Shown: positions 51,246 to 59,762 of the stretch, piece after piece | How the letters are laid out: every line of letters begins with the position of its first letter | Numbering within the stretch: the first letter of the stretch is position 1 | Source: RGIG1681 sp045657465 | Lineage (GTDB): Bacteria > Bacillota > Clostridia > Christensenellales > UBA1242 | Length of the DNA stretch: 64,000 nucleotides | Direction: 5' to 3' | Assembly (NCBI GenBank): GCA_045657465.1 | Contig: JAZOTD010000007.1 | Coordinates: 6,956-70,955 of the forward strand | Program-made: the position numbers and the translations under genes | The notes under the pieces: generated by a model | The model's input: the letters and a program-made list of their open reading frames with translations, nothing else | Told to the model about the DNA's origin: nothing | The model's database searches: none

Positions 51246-52166
51246 TTAATCGTCTTTTATTTTTGATTTTAATTCATCATAAAAAGCGGTTTGTTCAGCA
51301 TATTTCCAAAAATATTTGTTATATTTTGAAGTGGTGCGTTTCCAAGGTTTTCTTGCACCTGAATAGTGAATGATTTTTGGAGTTTTTTCACTTTCTTCAA
51401 ATTCTTTGAATAGTTTTTTTGGCATGCTGTGATATATGTCATAAATATCTTCAACAAAATCCCATTCAGCGTCAATGATGTTTACACTGTCTTTGCAAAG
51501 ATAATTGAGAAGGTCTTGGTCATATTGTTTCCAGTTTTTAGAAACTGCCATATCAAGCAGTTCTTTGGTGTTAAATTTTTCATTAAAAAGAGCGTTGTTT
51601 ATAACAAGAACACCTGAAATAAAATAGTCATCAAAGTTGATGATACCAAGCTCGCTAATGCGATATTTTGTGCGTTCATAATTGTTGTTATAGCAGTTTG
51701 CAATGCCTTCATAATCACGCACAGCTGACACCAGTTTGGAGTTGTCAGCAAATTTTAAGAGTTTAGAGATGTCGTCTAGAACAATAAGGTCAGCATCTAA
51801 AAAGATTACATGGTCATAATCAGCCATGATTGCTGGTGCTAAAATTCTAAAATAAATTTCATCAGAATATTTTGTGCTAAAAATATCAGACTCGATATAA
51901 AAGTTGTAGCCATAAATATATGGCGAAACGTTCACAAACCTAATTGAAAAGTTTGCGTGTCTTGCAATGAGTGACAAAAGTTTAACTTTGTTTTCATCTG
52001 AAATTTCTGTTGTTAAAATGACAATATCATAGTTGTTTTCTGCGTTTGCATGGTCTATGATTGACGCAATTTCGGTTGCGAGCATAGGCACATAATTGTC
52101 GTTTGCAGAAAAGCAAATTGGCACAGAATTTTCTTGAAATGCAGGTTTAATTTTCTCCATAAACAT
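51246..52166 (-). CDS. Glycosyltransferase family 8 protein
   Basis: A 306-residue GT8-type transferase. The opening PICFSANDNYVPMLATEI, the metal-binding DxD in FLDADLIVLDDI (near residue 122) and the C-terminal IIHYSGARKPWK are family marks. It transfers a hexose from a nucleotide sugar; the acceptor is unknown. It is monocistronic, with a TAGGAG ribosome site, and has no neighbouring surface-polysaccharide genes. Confidence 0.9.
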   Translation of the reverse strand: MFMEKIKPAFQENSVPICFSANDNYVPMLATEIASIIDHANAENNYDIVILTTEISDENKVKLLSLIARHANFSIRFVNVSPYIYGYNFYIESDIFSTKYSDEIYFRILAPAIMADYDHVIFLDADLIVLDDISKLLKFADNSKLVSAVRDYEGIANCYNNNYERTKYRISELGIINFDDYFISGVLVINNALFNEKFNTKELLDMAVSKNWKQYDQDLLNYLCKDSVNIIDAEWDFVEDIYDIYHSMPKKLFKEFEESEKTPKIIHYSGARKPWKRTTSKYNKYFWKYAEQTAFYDELKSKIKDD

Positions 52167-52265
52167 CTCCTAACTATATTGTATCAAAAACAAATTAGTG
52201 TTGGCAAATAATATGGGTATAAATAGAATAAAAATAATCAATAAATGTTATAAAAATAATTAATA

Positions 52266-52291
52266 AAAAAAGATAGTCAAAATTGACTATC
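52266..52291 (-). terminator. Terminator after the LOG gene
   Basis: GATAGTCAA/TTGACTATC stem overlapping the stop codon; on the minus strand a run of T follows. Confidence 0.85.
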
Positions 52292-52853
52292 TTGCTGCGT
52301 GTTCATCAAACACTTTTTGTCTGCAACGATCAAGTGCTTCAATAACTTCTTCTGGGGTGTTGCACCATGTAAAGAACTTGTATTGTTCTTCATTAAGAGC
52401 ACCGGCCTCGAGCATAAAATCGTTCATTTCTTTAAGCTTGTCATAGAACCCATTGATGTTATAAATGATAACTTCGTCAGTGTCAAACTTGCTTTTGATT
52501 GAATCTGTGATCATATAAAGTTCTGCCAATGTTCCGTTTCCGCCTGGAAGAACAAGTGTTGCACGTGTGTTTTTAAGAGCTACTTGTTGCAATAAAAACA
52601 ATGTATCAACTTGTGTGATTGAGTTTGCAATCATACCTTCTGCTTCATGAGCATATGGTGCAGGAACAATAATGTCTACAAAACCATCGCCTTCAATCAT
52701 TTTATTATACATTGCACCGATAGAACCTGTTTGTGCACCTACGCAGATGATTCCGTCATTGTGGTCGAGAATGTTTTGACCGATTACGTCAACACCTTCA
52801 AGATATTGTGGTTTAATTCTGGCGTCAACAGTTCCGCAAATAAAAATTTTCAT
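52287..52853 (-). CDS. LOG-family / SLOG-domain protein
   Basis: A 188-residue Rossmann-like protein with the LOG motif PGGNGTLAE (near residue 103). Canonical LOG enzymes release adenine-type cytokinins from AMP-linked forms by phosphoribohydrolysis; bacterial homologues include a wider set of nucleotide-binding or nucleosidase proteins. The N-terminal GAQTGSIGAMYNKMIE helix matches the nucleotide-binding start of the fold. Monocistronic, AAGGAGAC site. Confidence 0.85.
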   Translation of the reverse strand: MKIFICGTVDARIKPQYLEGVDVIGQNILDHNDGIICVGAQTGSIGAMYNKMIEGDGFVDIIVPAPYAHEAEGMIANSITQVDTLFLLQQVALKNTRATLVLPGGNGTLAELYMITDSIKSKFDTDEVIIYNINGFYDKLKEMNDFMLEAGALNEEQYKFFTWCNTPEEVIEALDRCRQKVFDEHAAR

Positions 52854-52919
52854 AATGTCTCCTTAATTTAGGTTTATTGTATGTTTAATTTAGCATAATA
52901 ATTTGCTTTTGGCAAACGA

Positions 52920-53819
52920 TTAAAATGTAAATTTTTTGTCTTGAGTTGAAAAGTCTGGAGTGTAGACAGTTTCAGCACTTGAAAACTCTTGAACAAAGGC
53001 ATTTTTAAAGCCAAGAGAGTTGAGTTTTGAAACAAGCACCTTATATTCAAGTGGTGTAATTTTTCTGTTAATTTCTTTGCAAGTATCAGCCTTTGCCATT
53101 GGCACATATTGACTCATCAAACTAAAATATGTTTCGTTTCCAAGATGGTCATAAACCCAGTCAATAATTTTTTTGCTATCGTTAGTTTGGTTTGGTAAAA
53201 CAAGATGCCTAACAATGACGCCTTTTTTCATAAAACCATTTTCAATAATGTCGATAGGTTCATTTTTGCGCATTTGCAAAACCGCCTTTGAGCATTCTTC
53301 AAAATAGTTTGGAGCCAGTGACAACTTGCCAGATAATTCACTTGAAAAATATTTGATATCTGTCAAATAAATGTCGACATAGTCTTTCAAGAGTTCAATT
53401 GTTTCTGCTTTTTCATAGCCTGAAGTGTTCCACACAATAGGAATTTTTGGTCTATATATATTTAATGCTTCAATGATTTGTTTTGTGTAGTGGGTTGGTG
53501 AAACAAGATTGATGTTGTTTGCACCAGCTTCTTCAAGCTGTTTAAAAATGTCTGCAAGAGCATTGCACGAAATTTCTTTTCCTAAGCCACCAGCAGAGAT
53601 TTCGCTGTTTTGACAATAAATGCATTTGAGTGTGCAGTTTGAAAAAAACACAGCACCACTTCCGCCACCATCAGGGTTTTCTCCACTGATTATTGGTTCT
53701 TCAAAATAGTGTTGCATCACCTTTGACACTTTTGCCAAATTTGAGCCCTTGCAAAAACCACCAGCAGAAAGTCTGTCGGCATTGCAGTTACGTGGGCATA
53801 TGTTACATAGATTTTCCAT
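52920..53819 (-). CDS. Radical SAM protein, pyruvate-formate-lyase-activating-enzyme-like
   Basis: A 299-residue radical SAM protein. The cluster motif CTLKCIYCQN (CxxxCxxC) is near residue 63, preceded by a four-Cys opening MENLCNICPRNC that may bind another metal. The group resembles PflA/PflX-like proteins (COG1313 type) with an N-terminal Cys-rich start. The frame is open to 53924, but that part overlaps the divergent promoter region; the ATG at 53819 has a consensus promoter 7 nt upstream and no ribosome site, so the transcript is probably leaderless. The target protein is unknown. Confidence 0.85.
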   Translation of the reverse strand: MENLCNICPRNCNADRLSAGGFCKGSNLAKVSKVMQHYFEEPIISGENPDGGGSGAVFFSNCTLKCIYCQNSEISAGGLGKEISCNALADIFKQLEEAGANNINLVSPTHYTKQIIEALNIYRPKIPIVWNTSGYEKAETIELLKDYVDIYLTDIKYFSSELSGKLSLAPNYFEECSKAVLQMRKNEPIDIIENGFMKKGVIVRHLVLPNQTNDSKKIIDWVYDHLGNETYFSLMSQYVPMAKADTCKEINRKITPLEYKVLVSKLNSLGFKNAFVQEFSSAETVYTPDFSTQDKKFTF

Positions 53820-53826
53820 AGCAACA

Positions 53827-53854
53827 ATTATAAATTTTAATAAGGCGATGTCAA
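53827..53854 (-). promoter_or_regulatory. Promoter of the radical SAM gene
   Basis: On the minus strand a consensus TTGACA (53849-53854), a 16-bp spacer and a perfect TATAAT (53827-53832), followed by TGTTGCT and the ATG. Confidence 0.85.
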
Positions 53855-53868
53855 ATAAATCAAAATAA

Positions 53869-53897
53869 TTGAAAAATACGCCATGTTGTGCTATAAT
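53869..53897 (+). promoter_or_regulatory. Promoter of the RlmD-like gene
   Basis: TTGAAA (53869-53874), a 17-bp spacer and TATAAT (53892-53897), back to back with the radical SAM promoter. Confidence 0.8.
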
Positions 53898-53915
53898 CCA
53901 AACTGTAGGTGAATT

Positions 53916-55304
53916 ATGGAACAAGAAAAATTAAAAAAGAATGATGAGCTTGAAGTTGAAATTGTAAGGCTTGGTGCAAATGGCGAAGGCGTGGCAGTGC
54001 ATAATGGCATTGTTATTTTTGTTCCGTTTGCTTTGGTTGGTGAAAGAGTTCTTGTTCATATAATCAATGACAAAAATTCATTTTTGATTGCAAAGATTAT
54101 CAAGTTTTTAACAGTGAGTGAAGAAAGAGTTGTTCCACCATGCCCATACTTTGAAAAGTGTGGTGGTTGCGACATTCAGCACATGCCATATCACATGCAA
54201 CTTGCATTCAAAAAAGAAATGGTTAAAAATTCACTTGAAAAATACGGAAAAATATACGCAGAAATTAATGATGTGGTTCCAAGTGACAAAGAATATCGCT
54301 ACAGAAACAAGTTTGCATTTCCGGTTGTTGAAGAAGATGGTGTGCTAAAAATTGGCATGTATAGAAAAAATAGTCATGATGTTGTTAGCATTGAAGATTG
54401 CATGCTTCAAAGCGAAAATGTGAAAATGATAGTTTATCTTTTCAAAGAATTTATGCTTACAAACAAAATTTCAGCTTATGACGAACAAACCAAAACTGGA
54501 ACAGTTAAACACATTGTGGTGCGTGAGCATGATGGTGCATTTATTTTAACTGTGGTTGTGGCAAATGAAATGTTTGAATATTTTGAGCCACTTATCGAAA
54601 AATTAAATATGCATTTTGAAAAGTTTGGAATTGTTAAAAATGTAAATATTTTGCATAACAACGTAATTTTTGGCAATTTTGACCAACATATTTATGGAAT
54701 TAGCGAACTTGATTTTCATGAATTTGGAATTGATTATTCAGTTAACAATCGTTCATTCTTGCAAGTGAATGATTATGTGAAGAAAGAAATTTACCAAACC
54801 ATTTTGTCGGTTATTTCAGGCGAAAAAAATGTTGTTGATGCATATTCAGGTGCGGGTCTTCTCACTTCAATTATGGCTAAACATTGTGATCATGTGTGGG
54901 GCGTTGAAATTATTAAAGAAGCAACTGAAAATGCAAATAATTTAAAAAATAAAAACAATTTATACAATTTGACAAATATAAATGGAGATTGCGCAGACGT
55001 TATTCCTGCACTTGCAAAAGAACTTAATGGTGATTTTGTTGTCGTGGTTGACCCTCCAAGAAAAGGGCTTGACAAAAAGGTTGTTGATGCATTTTTAGAA
55101 AGCAAACCAAAACGAATTGTTTATTTGTCATGCAACCCAGCAACTCTTGCTAGAGACCTTGCAGATTTAAAGCAAGATTATGACATTGAATTTGTTCAGC
55201 CATATGACATGTTTCCACAAACAGCAAATGTTGAAACATTGGTATGCTTAAATTTGTCAGAGAGCAAAGTTTATTCTATTAAAGATGAACAAATAGAAAA
55301 TTAA
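53916..55304 (+). CDS. 23S rRNA (uracil-5)-methyltransferase, RlmD/RumA-like
   Basis: A 462-residue TrmA-family RNA methyltransferase. An N-terminal TRAM domain (residues 5-65), a [4Fe-4S] Cys cluster in CPYFEKCGGC (near residue 76), and the SAM-dependent domain with VVDAYSGAGLLT, VVDPPRKGLD and the catalytic Cys in LSCNPATLARDL. It methylates uracil-5 in rRNA (or tRNA). The ribosome site is AGGTGA. The small Lys-rich gene and miaA follow. Confidence 0.93.
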   Translation: MEQEKLKKNDELEVEIVRLGANGEGVAVHNGIVIFVPFALVGERVLVHIINDKNSFLIAKIIKFLTVSEERVVPPCPYFEKCGGCDIQHMPYHMQLAFKKEMVKNSLEKYGKIYAEINDVVPSDKEYRYRNKFAFPVVEEDGVLKIGMYRKNSHDVVSIEDCMLQSENVKMIVYLFKEFMLTNKISAYDEQTKTGTVKHIVVREHDGAFILTVVVANEMFEYFEPLIEKLNMHFEKFGIVKNVNILHNNVIFGNFDQHIYGISELDFHEFGIDYSVNNRSFLQVNDYVKKEIYQTILSVISGEKNVVDAYSGAGLLTSIMAKHCDHVWGVEIIKEATENANNLKNKNNLYNLTNINGDCADVIPALAKELNGDFVVVVDPPRKGLDKKVVDAFLESKPKRIVYLSCNPATLARDLADLKQDYDIEFVQPYDMFPQTANVETLVCLNLSESKVYSIKDEQIEN

Positions 55305-55316
55305 TAAGAGAAAATA

Positions 55317-55466
55317 ATGGAAAAAGAAGAAATTAAAAAAACGCAAAAAGTAGAAAAAAAAGACGCGAAAAACAAGAAAAAAGTTAAAAAACTAAGCGAA
55401 AGGTCAAAATATTTTGATTTTTATGATGATGTAAAGGCGGGTTGCCACAAAGTTATAGATTGGTAA
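55317..55466 (+). CDS. Small Lys-rich hypothetical protein, 49 aa
   Basis: A 49-residue open frame between rlmD and miaA, too short for a default search. The first 25 residues are mostly Lys, Glu and Asn; the rest is FDFYDDVKAGCHKVIDW. The ribosome site is weak (AAGAGAA). It may be translated as part of the rlmD-miaA operon, but it could be non-coding. Confidence 0.4.
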   Translation: MEKEEIKKTQKVEKKDAKNKKKVKKLSERSKYFDFYDDVKAGCHKVIDW

Positions 55467-55490
55467 AATAAAAAAATAAAGAGAAAAAAT

Positions 55491-56363
55491 ATGGAAAAAT
55501 TAATTACGGTTATTGGGCTTACGTCTTCTGGCAAGAGTTCACTCGGCATTGAGCTTGCAAAAAAGTTTAATGGTGAAATTATTTCGGCTGATTCTAGGCA
55601 GGTTTATTCGGGGCTTGACTGGTGTTCTGGAAAAGTGACAAAAGAAGAACAAGCAGAAGTTAAGCACCACTTGATTGATATTGCAACACTGGGCGAGCAA
55701 TTCACATTGTTTGAGTTTCAATCAAAAGCATATGATGCGATTGATGACATTATTGCTCGAAAAAAAACACCATTTTTGGTTGGTGGCACAGGGCTTTATT
55801 CAAGGTCTGTTGTTGAAGGTTATAGGCTCACAGCTGACAAACCAAACGAAGAATTAAGAAGAAGCCTTGAAGGGTTGTCTCGTGAAGAGCTTCTCAAAAT
55901 GTGTGAAGAGAAACACATTGAGATTTTGGGGGAGATAACAAACAGAAGACTTGTTAGGGCGATTGAAACCGCTATGCATGAAAAACTTCCAAACGAGCCA
56001 CGTTATGAAGTTTTGCAAATTGGTGTGCATTGGCCACGAGAAGAAATTTATGAAAGAATCAGGCTTAGACTTGAAATGAGAATGCCACATATGATCGAAG
56101 AAATTAAAGGCTTGCTTAATCGTGGCGAGAGTGAAGAGTTTTTGAAAAGTTTGGGCTTAGAAGCAAAATTTGTAATCGCTTATTTAAATGGCGAGTTTGA
56201 AACATATGAAGAATTCTTTGAAGAACTTTTCAAAGAAGAACGACATTTTGCAAAAAGACAACAAACGTGGTATGGCAAAGAAAAAAACGTGGTTTGGCTT
56301 GATGCAAAAGACAATCTTTTTGAAAATGCAGAAAAACTTGTTCGTGAGTTTTTGTCAAAATAG
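55491..56363 (+). CDS. miaA: tRNA dimethylallyltransferase MiaA
   Basis: A 290-residue enzyme that adds a dimethylallyl group to A37 of tRNAs reading UNN codons. P-loop GLTSSGKSS, ADSRQVYSGL, LVGGTGLYS, and the tRNA-binding region RRLVRAIE and QTWYGKEKNVVW. The ribosome site is AGAGAAA, weak. Normal length is about 300. Confidence 0.95.
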   Translation: MEKLITVIGLTSSGKSSLGIELAKKFNGEIISADSRQVYSGLDWCSGKVTKEEQAEVKHHLIDIATLGEQFTLFEFQSKAYDAIDDIIARKKTPFLVGGTGLYSRSVVEGYRLTADKPNEELRRSLEGLSREELLKMCEEKHIEILGEITNRRLVRAIETAMHEKLPNEPRYEVLQIGVHWPREEIYERIRLRLEMRMPHMIEEIKGLLNRGESEEFLKSLGLEAKFVIAYLNGEFETYEEFFEELFKEERHFAKRQQTWYGKEKNVVWLDAKDNLFENAEKLVREFLSK

Positions 56364-56430
56364 AATTTTGTTTTGAAAAAACAAACGTCGAGTGTATAAT
56401 AAAATTATTATAAAAAAGGACGGCGAGATT

Positions 56431-57687
56431 ATGAAACTTACAACAACTCCAGTTAGGGGAACAGTTGATTATCTTCCAAATGAGATGGAAGTTAAGTCTT
56501 ATGCTGAAAAAATTATTTTAGAAACATATAAACAAAATGGTTTTTTGCAAATTAAAACCCCTATTTTAGAAAATATTGAACTGCTCACCAATGGCGATTC
56601 TGGTGACAATCAAAAACTTATGTTTAAAACAATCAAGCGTGGCGACAAGCTTGATTTGTCAAAACCAAATTTAACTGAAAACGACATTGTTGAAGAAGGT
56701 TTGAGATATGACCTTACAGTTCCACTAGTTAGATTTTTTGCTAACAACAAAGAAAAATTGCCAGCACCATTTAAGGCGATTCAAATTGATGAGTCGTTCA
56801 GGGCTGAGCGTCCACAACGTGGCAGAATCCGTCAATTCACACAATGCGACATTGATATTTTAGGAGACAGCTCTCCGCTTTGTGAAGTTGAACTTTTGTA
56901 TGCATATATGTGTTCATACAAAAAACTTGGGTTTAACAAGCTCACTTTTAAAATTAATGACAGACGTGTGCTCAATGGGCTTATTGTTGGCGTTGGCATT
57001 GCAGAAGAACAAATCACAGACGTGTGCATCAGTCTTGACAAATTAGACAAAATTGGCACAGCTGGTGTGTCTGCAGAACTTGAAAAAAATGGTTATGACA
57101 AAGCACAAATTCAAAAGCTTATGAGCATTTTTGAAACCTTGAAACAAGCAAAATCAAATGCTGAAAAACTTGAAATTTTAAGCAAGGTTGGCATTAATGA
57201 AGAAGTGCTTGAATCATTAAAACTCATCATTGAAACTGCAGAAAAATTTGTGTTTGATGGTTATAGCATTGTTTATGATGCAACTGTTATTCGTGGACAA
57301 GGTTATTACACAGGCACTGTTTTTGAAGTGTTTGATGATGATTTTGGCAGAGCACTTGGCGGTGGCGGAAGATATGACAAAATGATTGAAAAATTCTTGG
57401 GTGTGAGCATTCCCGCAGTTGGTTGCAGCATTGGACTTTATCCTGTTGCAATGCTTATGGTTGAAAGGGGTTATTATGTTCCTTCAAACAAACTTGCTCT
57501 TGTTTATGATAAAAAAGAATCTTATGAAAATATCATGGCGGCAAAGATTGCGTTGATGAACAAAGGGTTTGATGTTGCAATTTTTGCATTCCCTAAAAAT
57601 TTCAACAACTTTGCAGAACGTTTGAAAATGAATGGATATAAAAAACTTGTAAAAATGCAAAACCTTGAAAACATTATTGATTTATAG
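56431..57687 (+). CDS. hisS: Histidyl-tRNA synthetase-like protein (HisS, HisZ not excluded)
   Basis: A 418-residue class II synthetase core. Motif 1 starts TTPVRGTVDYLP, motif 2 is ESFRAERPQRGRIRQFTQ, and motif 3 region GGGGRYDKM. The HisA motif usually reads RGLDYY; here it is RGQGYYTGTVFEV, with the Arg kept and the acidic residue gone. The C-terminal anticodon-binding region is short. The frame is open to 56392, but that part contains the TATAAT promoter box, so I start at the ATG at 56431 with AAAAAGGA. A HisZ-type regulatory subunit is the main alternative; there is no his operon here, which favours HisS. Confidence 0.82.
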   Translation: MKLTTTPVRGTVDYLPNEMEVKSYAEKIILETYKQNGFLQIKTPILENIELLTNGDSGDNQKLMFKTIKRGDKLDLSKPNLTENDIVEEGLRYDLTVPLVRFFANNKEKLPAPFKAIQIDESFRAERPQRGRIRQFTQCDIDILGDSSPLCEVELLYAYMCSYKKLGFNKLTFKINDRRVLNGLIVGVGIAEEQITDVCISLDKLDKIGTAGVSAELEKNGYDKAQIQKLMSIFETLKQAKSNAEKLEILSKVGINEEVLESLKLIIETAEKFVFDGYSIVYDATVIRGQGYYTGTVFEVFDDDFGRALGGGGRYDKMIEKFLGVSIPAVGCSIGLYPVAMLMVERGYYVPSNKLALVYDKKESYENIMAAKIALMNKGFDVAIFAFPKNFNNFAERLKMNGYKKLVKMQNLENIIDL

Positions 57688-57695
57688 GTGGAAGT

Positions 57696-58274
57696 GTGGA
57701 TTACGCGATTTCGAATTGGATTTTGGATACTTTTGGCGATAGCAAGTTTTTTGCGATGCTTTCAAGGGTGTTGACATATTTTGGAAGCACCTGGACGATT
57801 GTTGCGATTTTGGCTGGTTTGTTGCTATTTAAAAAGACTCGCAAAATTGGGTTTTATGCAACGATTAGTGTGCTTGCATGTTTGCTTCTAAACAATTTAA
57901 TTTTAAAAAATATCGTGCGACGTGAAAGACCTTTTGAAGAATATGCTTCAATGAAACAGATTTGTGATCTTGCTCTTTACAAATATCCAACAGGTTTTTC
58001 AATGGCGTCAGGACATGCCACAATTTCAATGACGCTTGCGGTTAGTGTGTTTATGTTTGCAAAAAAAACAGGGGCTGCAGCCATTGCTGGTTCGATTGTT
58101 ATTGGATTGACCAGAGTGTGTTTACTTGTGCATTTCATGACCGATGTTTTGGTTGGTTGGGCGATTGGCGTGCTTGTTGCAGTGGGCATATATTATTTGT
58201 TAAATTTAATAATTAAAAAATACAACAAAAAAGAGGATAAAAATGAAGACAATAATTCTGGCATCGGCGAATAA
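57696..58274 (+). CDS. PAP2-type phosphatase
   Basis: A 192-residue membrane phosphatase with about five helices. Motif 1 is KNIVRRERPF (K-x6-RP), motif 2 MASGHA, motif 3 TRVCLLVHFMTD (R-x5-H-x3-D). It should remove phosphate from lipid phosphates or undecaprenyl diphosphate at the outer face of the membrane. Start is a GTG with GGTGGA upstream, 8 nt after hisS. Its end overlaps rdgB by 32 nt. Confidence 0.9.
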   Translation: MDYAISNWILDTFGDSKFFAMLSRVLTYFGSTWTIVAILAGLLLFKKTRKIGFYATISVLACLLLNNLILKNIVRRERPFEEYASMKQICDLALYKYPTGFSMASGHATISMTLAVSVFMFAKKTGAAAIAGSIVIGLTRVCLLVHFMTDVLVGWAIGVLVAVGIYYLLNLIIKKYNKKEDKNEDNNSGIGE

Positions 58275-58833
58275 CCATAAAATTAAAGAATTTAAATCAA
58301 TGTTAGATGGTTATGAAGTGTTGTCACTCGCAGACATCAAATTTTTTGATGATATTGAAGAAAATGGTGACACTTGTGAAGCTAATGCAAAAATCAAGGC
58401 AGATGCTATTCAACAATTTTGTCATGAAAAAGGCATTGATTATCCAATCATTGCAGATGACACAGGATTGTTTGTTAATGCATTAAACGGAGAACCTGGT
58501 GTTAAATCTGCTAGATATGCCGGAAATCATGACAATGAATCAAATCGTCAAAAATTGCTTGCCAATTTAAATGGAAAGGCTGACAGGTCTGCATACTTTG
58601 AAACAGTTATTTGTTACGTGTTTAAAGACGAAACAAAATATTTTGTTGGTCAAACCCACGGAACCATCACAACAGAAAAAATTGGTGATGAATCATTTGG
58701 ATATGATTGCTTGTTTTATTCAGTAGACCTAAACAAAACATTTGGCCAGGCAACCGAAGAAGAAAAAGACGCTGTTTCTCACAGGGGCAGAGCAGTTGAA
58801 AAATTAAAAGAATTTTTAGATTCACAAAACTAA
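58243..58833 (+). CDS. rdgB: Non-canonical purine NTP pyrophosphatase (RdgB/HAM1)
   Basis: A 196-residue RdgB/HAM1 protein that hydrolyses dITP, ITP and XTP. ASANNHKIKEFKSML at the start, IADDTGLFVNALNGEPGVKS in the middle and VSHRGRAVEKLKEFL at the end. It overlaps the PAP2 gene by 32 nt, so translation is coupled. A terminator follows. Confidence 0.95.
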   Translation: MKTIILASANNHKIKEFKSMLDGYEVLSLADIKFFDDIEENGDTCEANAKIKADAIQQFCHEKGIDYPIIADDTGLFVNALNGEPGVKSARYAGNHDNESNRQKLLANLNGKADRSAYFETVICYVFKDETKYFVGQTHGTITTEKIGDESFGYDCLFYSVDLNKTFGQATEEEKDAVSHRGRAVEKLKEFLDSQN

Positions 58834-58842
58834 AATAAAAAA

Positions 58843-58868
58843 CACCGAAAAAAACGGTGTTTTTTTAT
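58843..58868. terminator. Terminator after rdgB
   Basis: AACACCG, AAAAAAA, CGGTGTT then a T run, between convergent genes. Confidence 0.85.
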
Positions 58869-58876
58869 GATTAAAA

Positions 58877-59224
58877 TTAATAAATTAAGACGGTTGCGGT
58901 TGCGTAGTCTTTTGAGTGTGAAATTGAAACTTTGATGTCGGTCAGATTTAGTTTTTTGAGTTCTGCTAAAATCATGTCATTTTTTTCAATGAAAGGTTTT
59001 CCGTTTTTGTCTCTGCAAACAACAATTTGAGAAAATGTCATTTTTAAATTTGAAAATGCTTTGACGGTGGCTTCTTTTACACACCACATAGCACAAAGTT
59101 CTGCAGGCGAATTTTTGAGTTTTTGAGCATACTCAATTTCACTTGGTGCATAAACTCTGTTAATAAATGTTGAAGACACATTTTTAAACCTTTCAATTTG
59201 TTCAATATCGATTCCTATTTCCAT
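58877..59224 (-). CDS. acpS: Holo-[acyl-carrier-protein] synthase AcpS
   Basis: A 115-residue phosphopantetheinyl transferase that activates acyl carrier protein. GIDIEQIERF and WCVKEATVKAF carry the Mg2+ ligands; VSISHSKDYA is near the end. The frame opens at 59251, but the ATG at 59224 (MEIGIDIEQ) fits the family. It has no ribosome site and a -10 box 6 nt upstream, so a leaderless start is likely. Confidence 0.95.
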   Translation of the reverse strand: MEIGIDIEQIERFKNVSSTFINRVYAPSEIEYAQKLKNSPAELCAMWCVKEATVKAFSNLKMTFSQIVVCRDKNGKPFIEKNDMILAELKKLNLTDIKVSISHSKDYATATVLIY

Positions 59225-59230
59225 GATTTT

Positions 59231-59258
59231 ATTATACAAAAATATCTGCATTTTTCAA
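59231..59258 (-). promoter_or_regulatory. Promoter of acpS
   Basis: On the minus strand TTGAAA (59253-59258), a 16-bp spacer and TATAAT (59231-59236), then 6 nt to the ATG. Same spacing as mnmE. Confidence 0.75.
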
Positions 59259-59399
59259 TAAAAAATTAAGCATTTTAATCAAAAAATGCGTTTTGTGCAG
59301 AATTTTCCTAATAATTAAATATTGAAAATTTGGTTGAAAATTATGATTTTTGCAGAAAAATGAGTTATTTTGGCTTATAAAAAGAAATATTGTCTTATC

Positions 59400-59605
59400 T
59401 TGAAAAAAGTCTTTTCTTCTAAAAAAGCACATGATAAAATAAAATCATACAAAAGAAAAGTGATAGATGAATCAATGAAAAACTAAAGAAGTTTTGATCC
59501 ACAAATGACAAAATCCACAAATGAAAAAAATTGAAATACAAAAGATAAATGATTGATTTTATCAGGGCACCAAGAAACAGAAGGGGTGTCCTGATTTTTT
59601 TTACA
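59400..59605 (+). ncRNA. Possible small RNA in a 500-bp gap
   Basis: The gap 59259-59762 has no convincing open frame. Within it lies a hairpin (ATCAATGAAAAACT paired with AGTTTTGAT, 59471-59500), two direct repeats of ATCCACAAATGA 19 nt apart, and then a clear terminator at about 59560-59601: ATCAGGGCACC, 13-nt loop, GGGTGTCCTGAT and seven T residues. No gene ends just upstream of that terminator on the plus strand, so it probably ends an unannotated RNA. The 5' end and the function are unknown. It does not match tmRNA, RNase P RNA or SRP RNA that I know. Confidence 0.4.
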
Positions 59606-59762
59606 TATTTTATTTTATTTAAAAAAATTAAAAGTGCGTTGTTGAAAAATGTTTTATCGTGTCAAAAATAAAAGAAAAATATAAAAAAATAAGATTTAAA
59701 TTAAGCTTAAAATGTTTGGGGTTAAATCGTTTTTGTGATAAAATGTTTGTGTGAGGTGAAAT

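Noticed and set aside
53820..53924. N-terminal extension of the radical SAM protein
   Set aside because: It covers the divergent promoter pair and the start of the neighbouring gene; the ATG at 53819 begins with the Cys-rich family start.
59500..59530. DnaA boxes at ATCCACAAATGA repeats
   Set aside because: Only the inner TCCACA matches; TTAT is missing, there are just two copies, and the place is far from dnaA.
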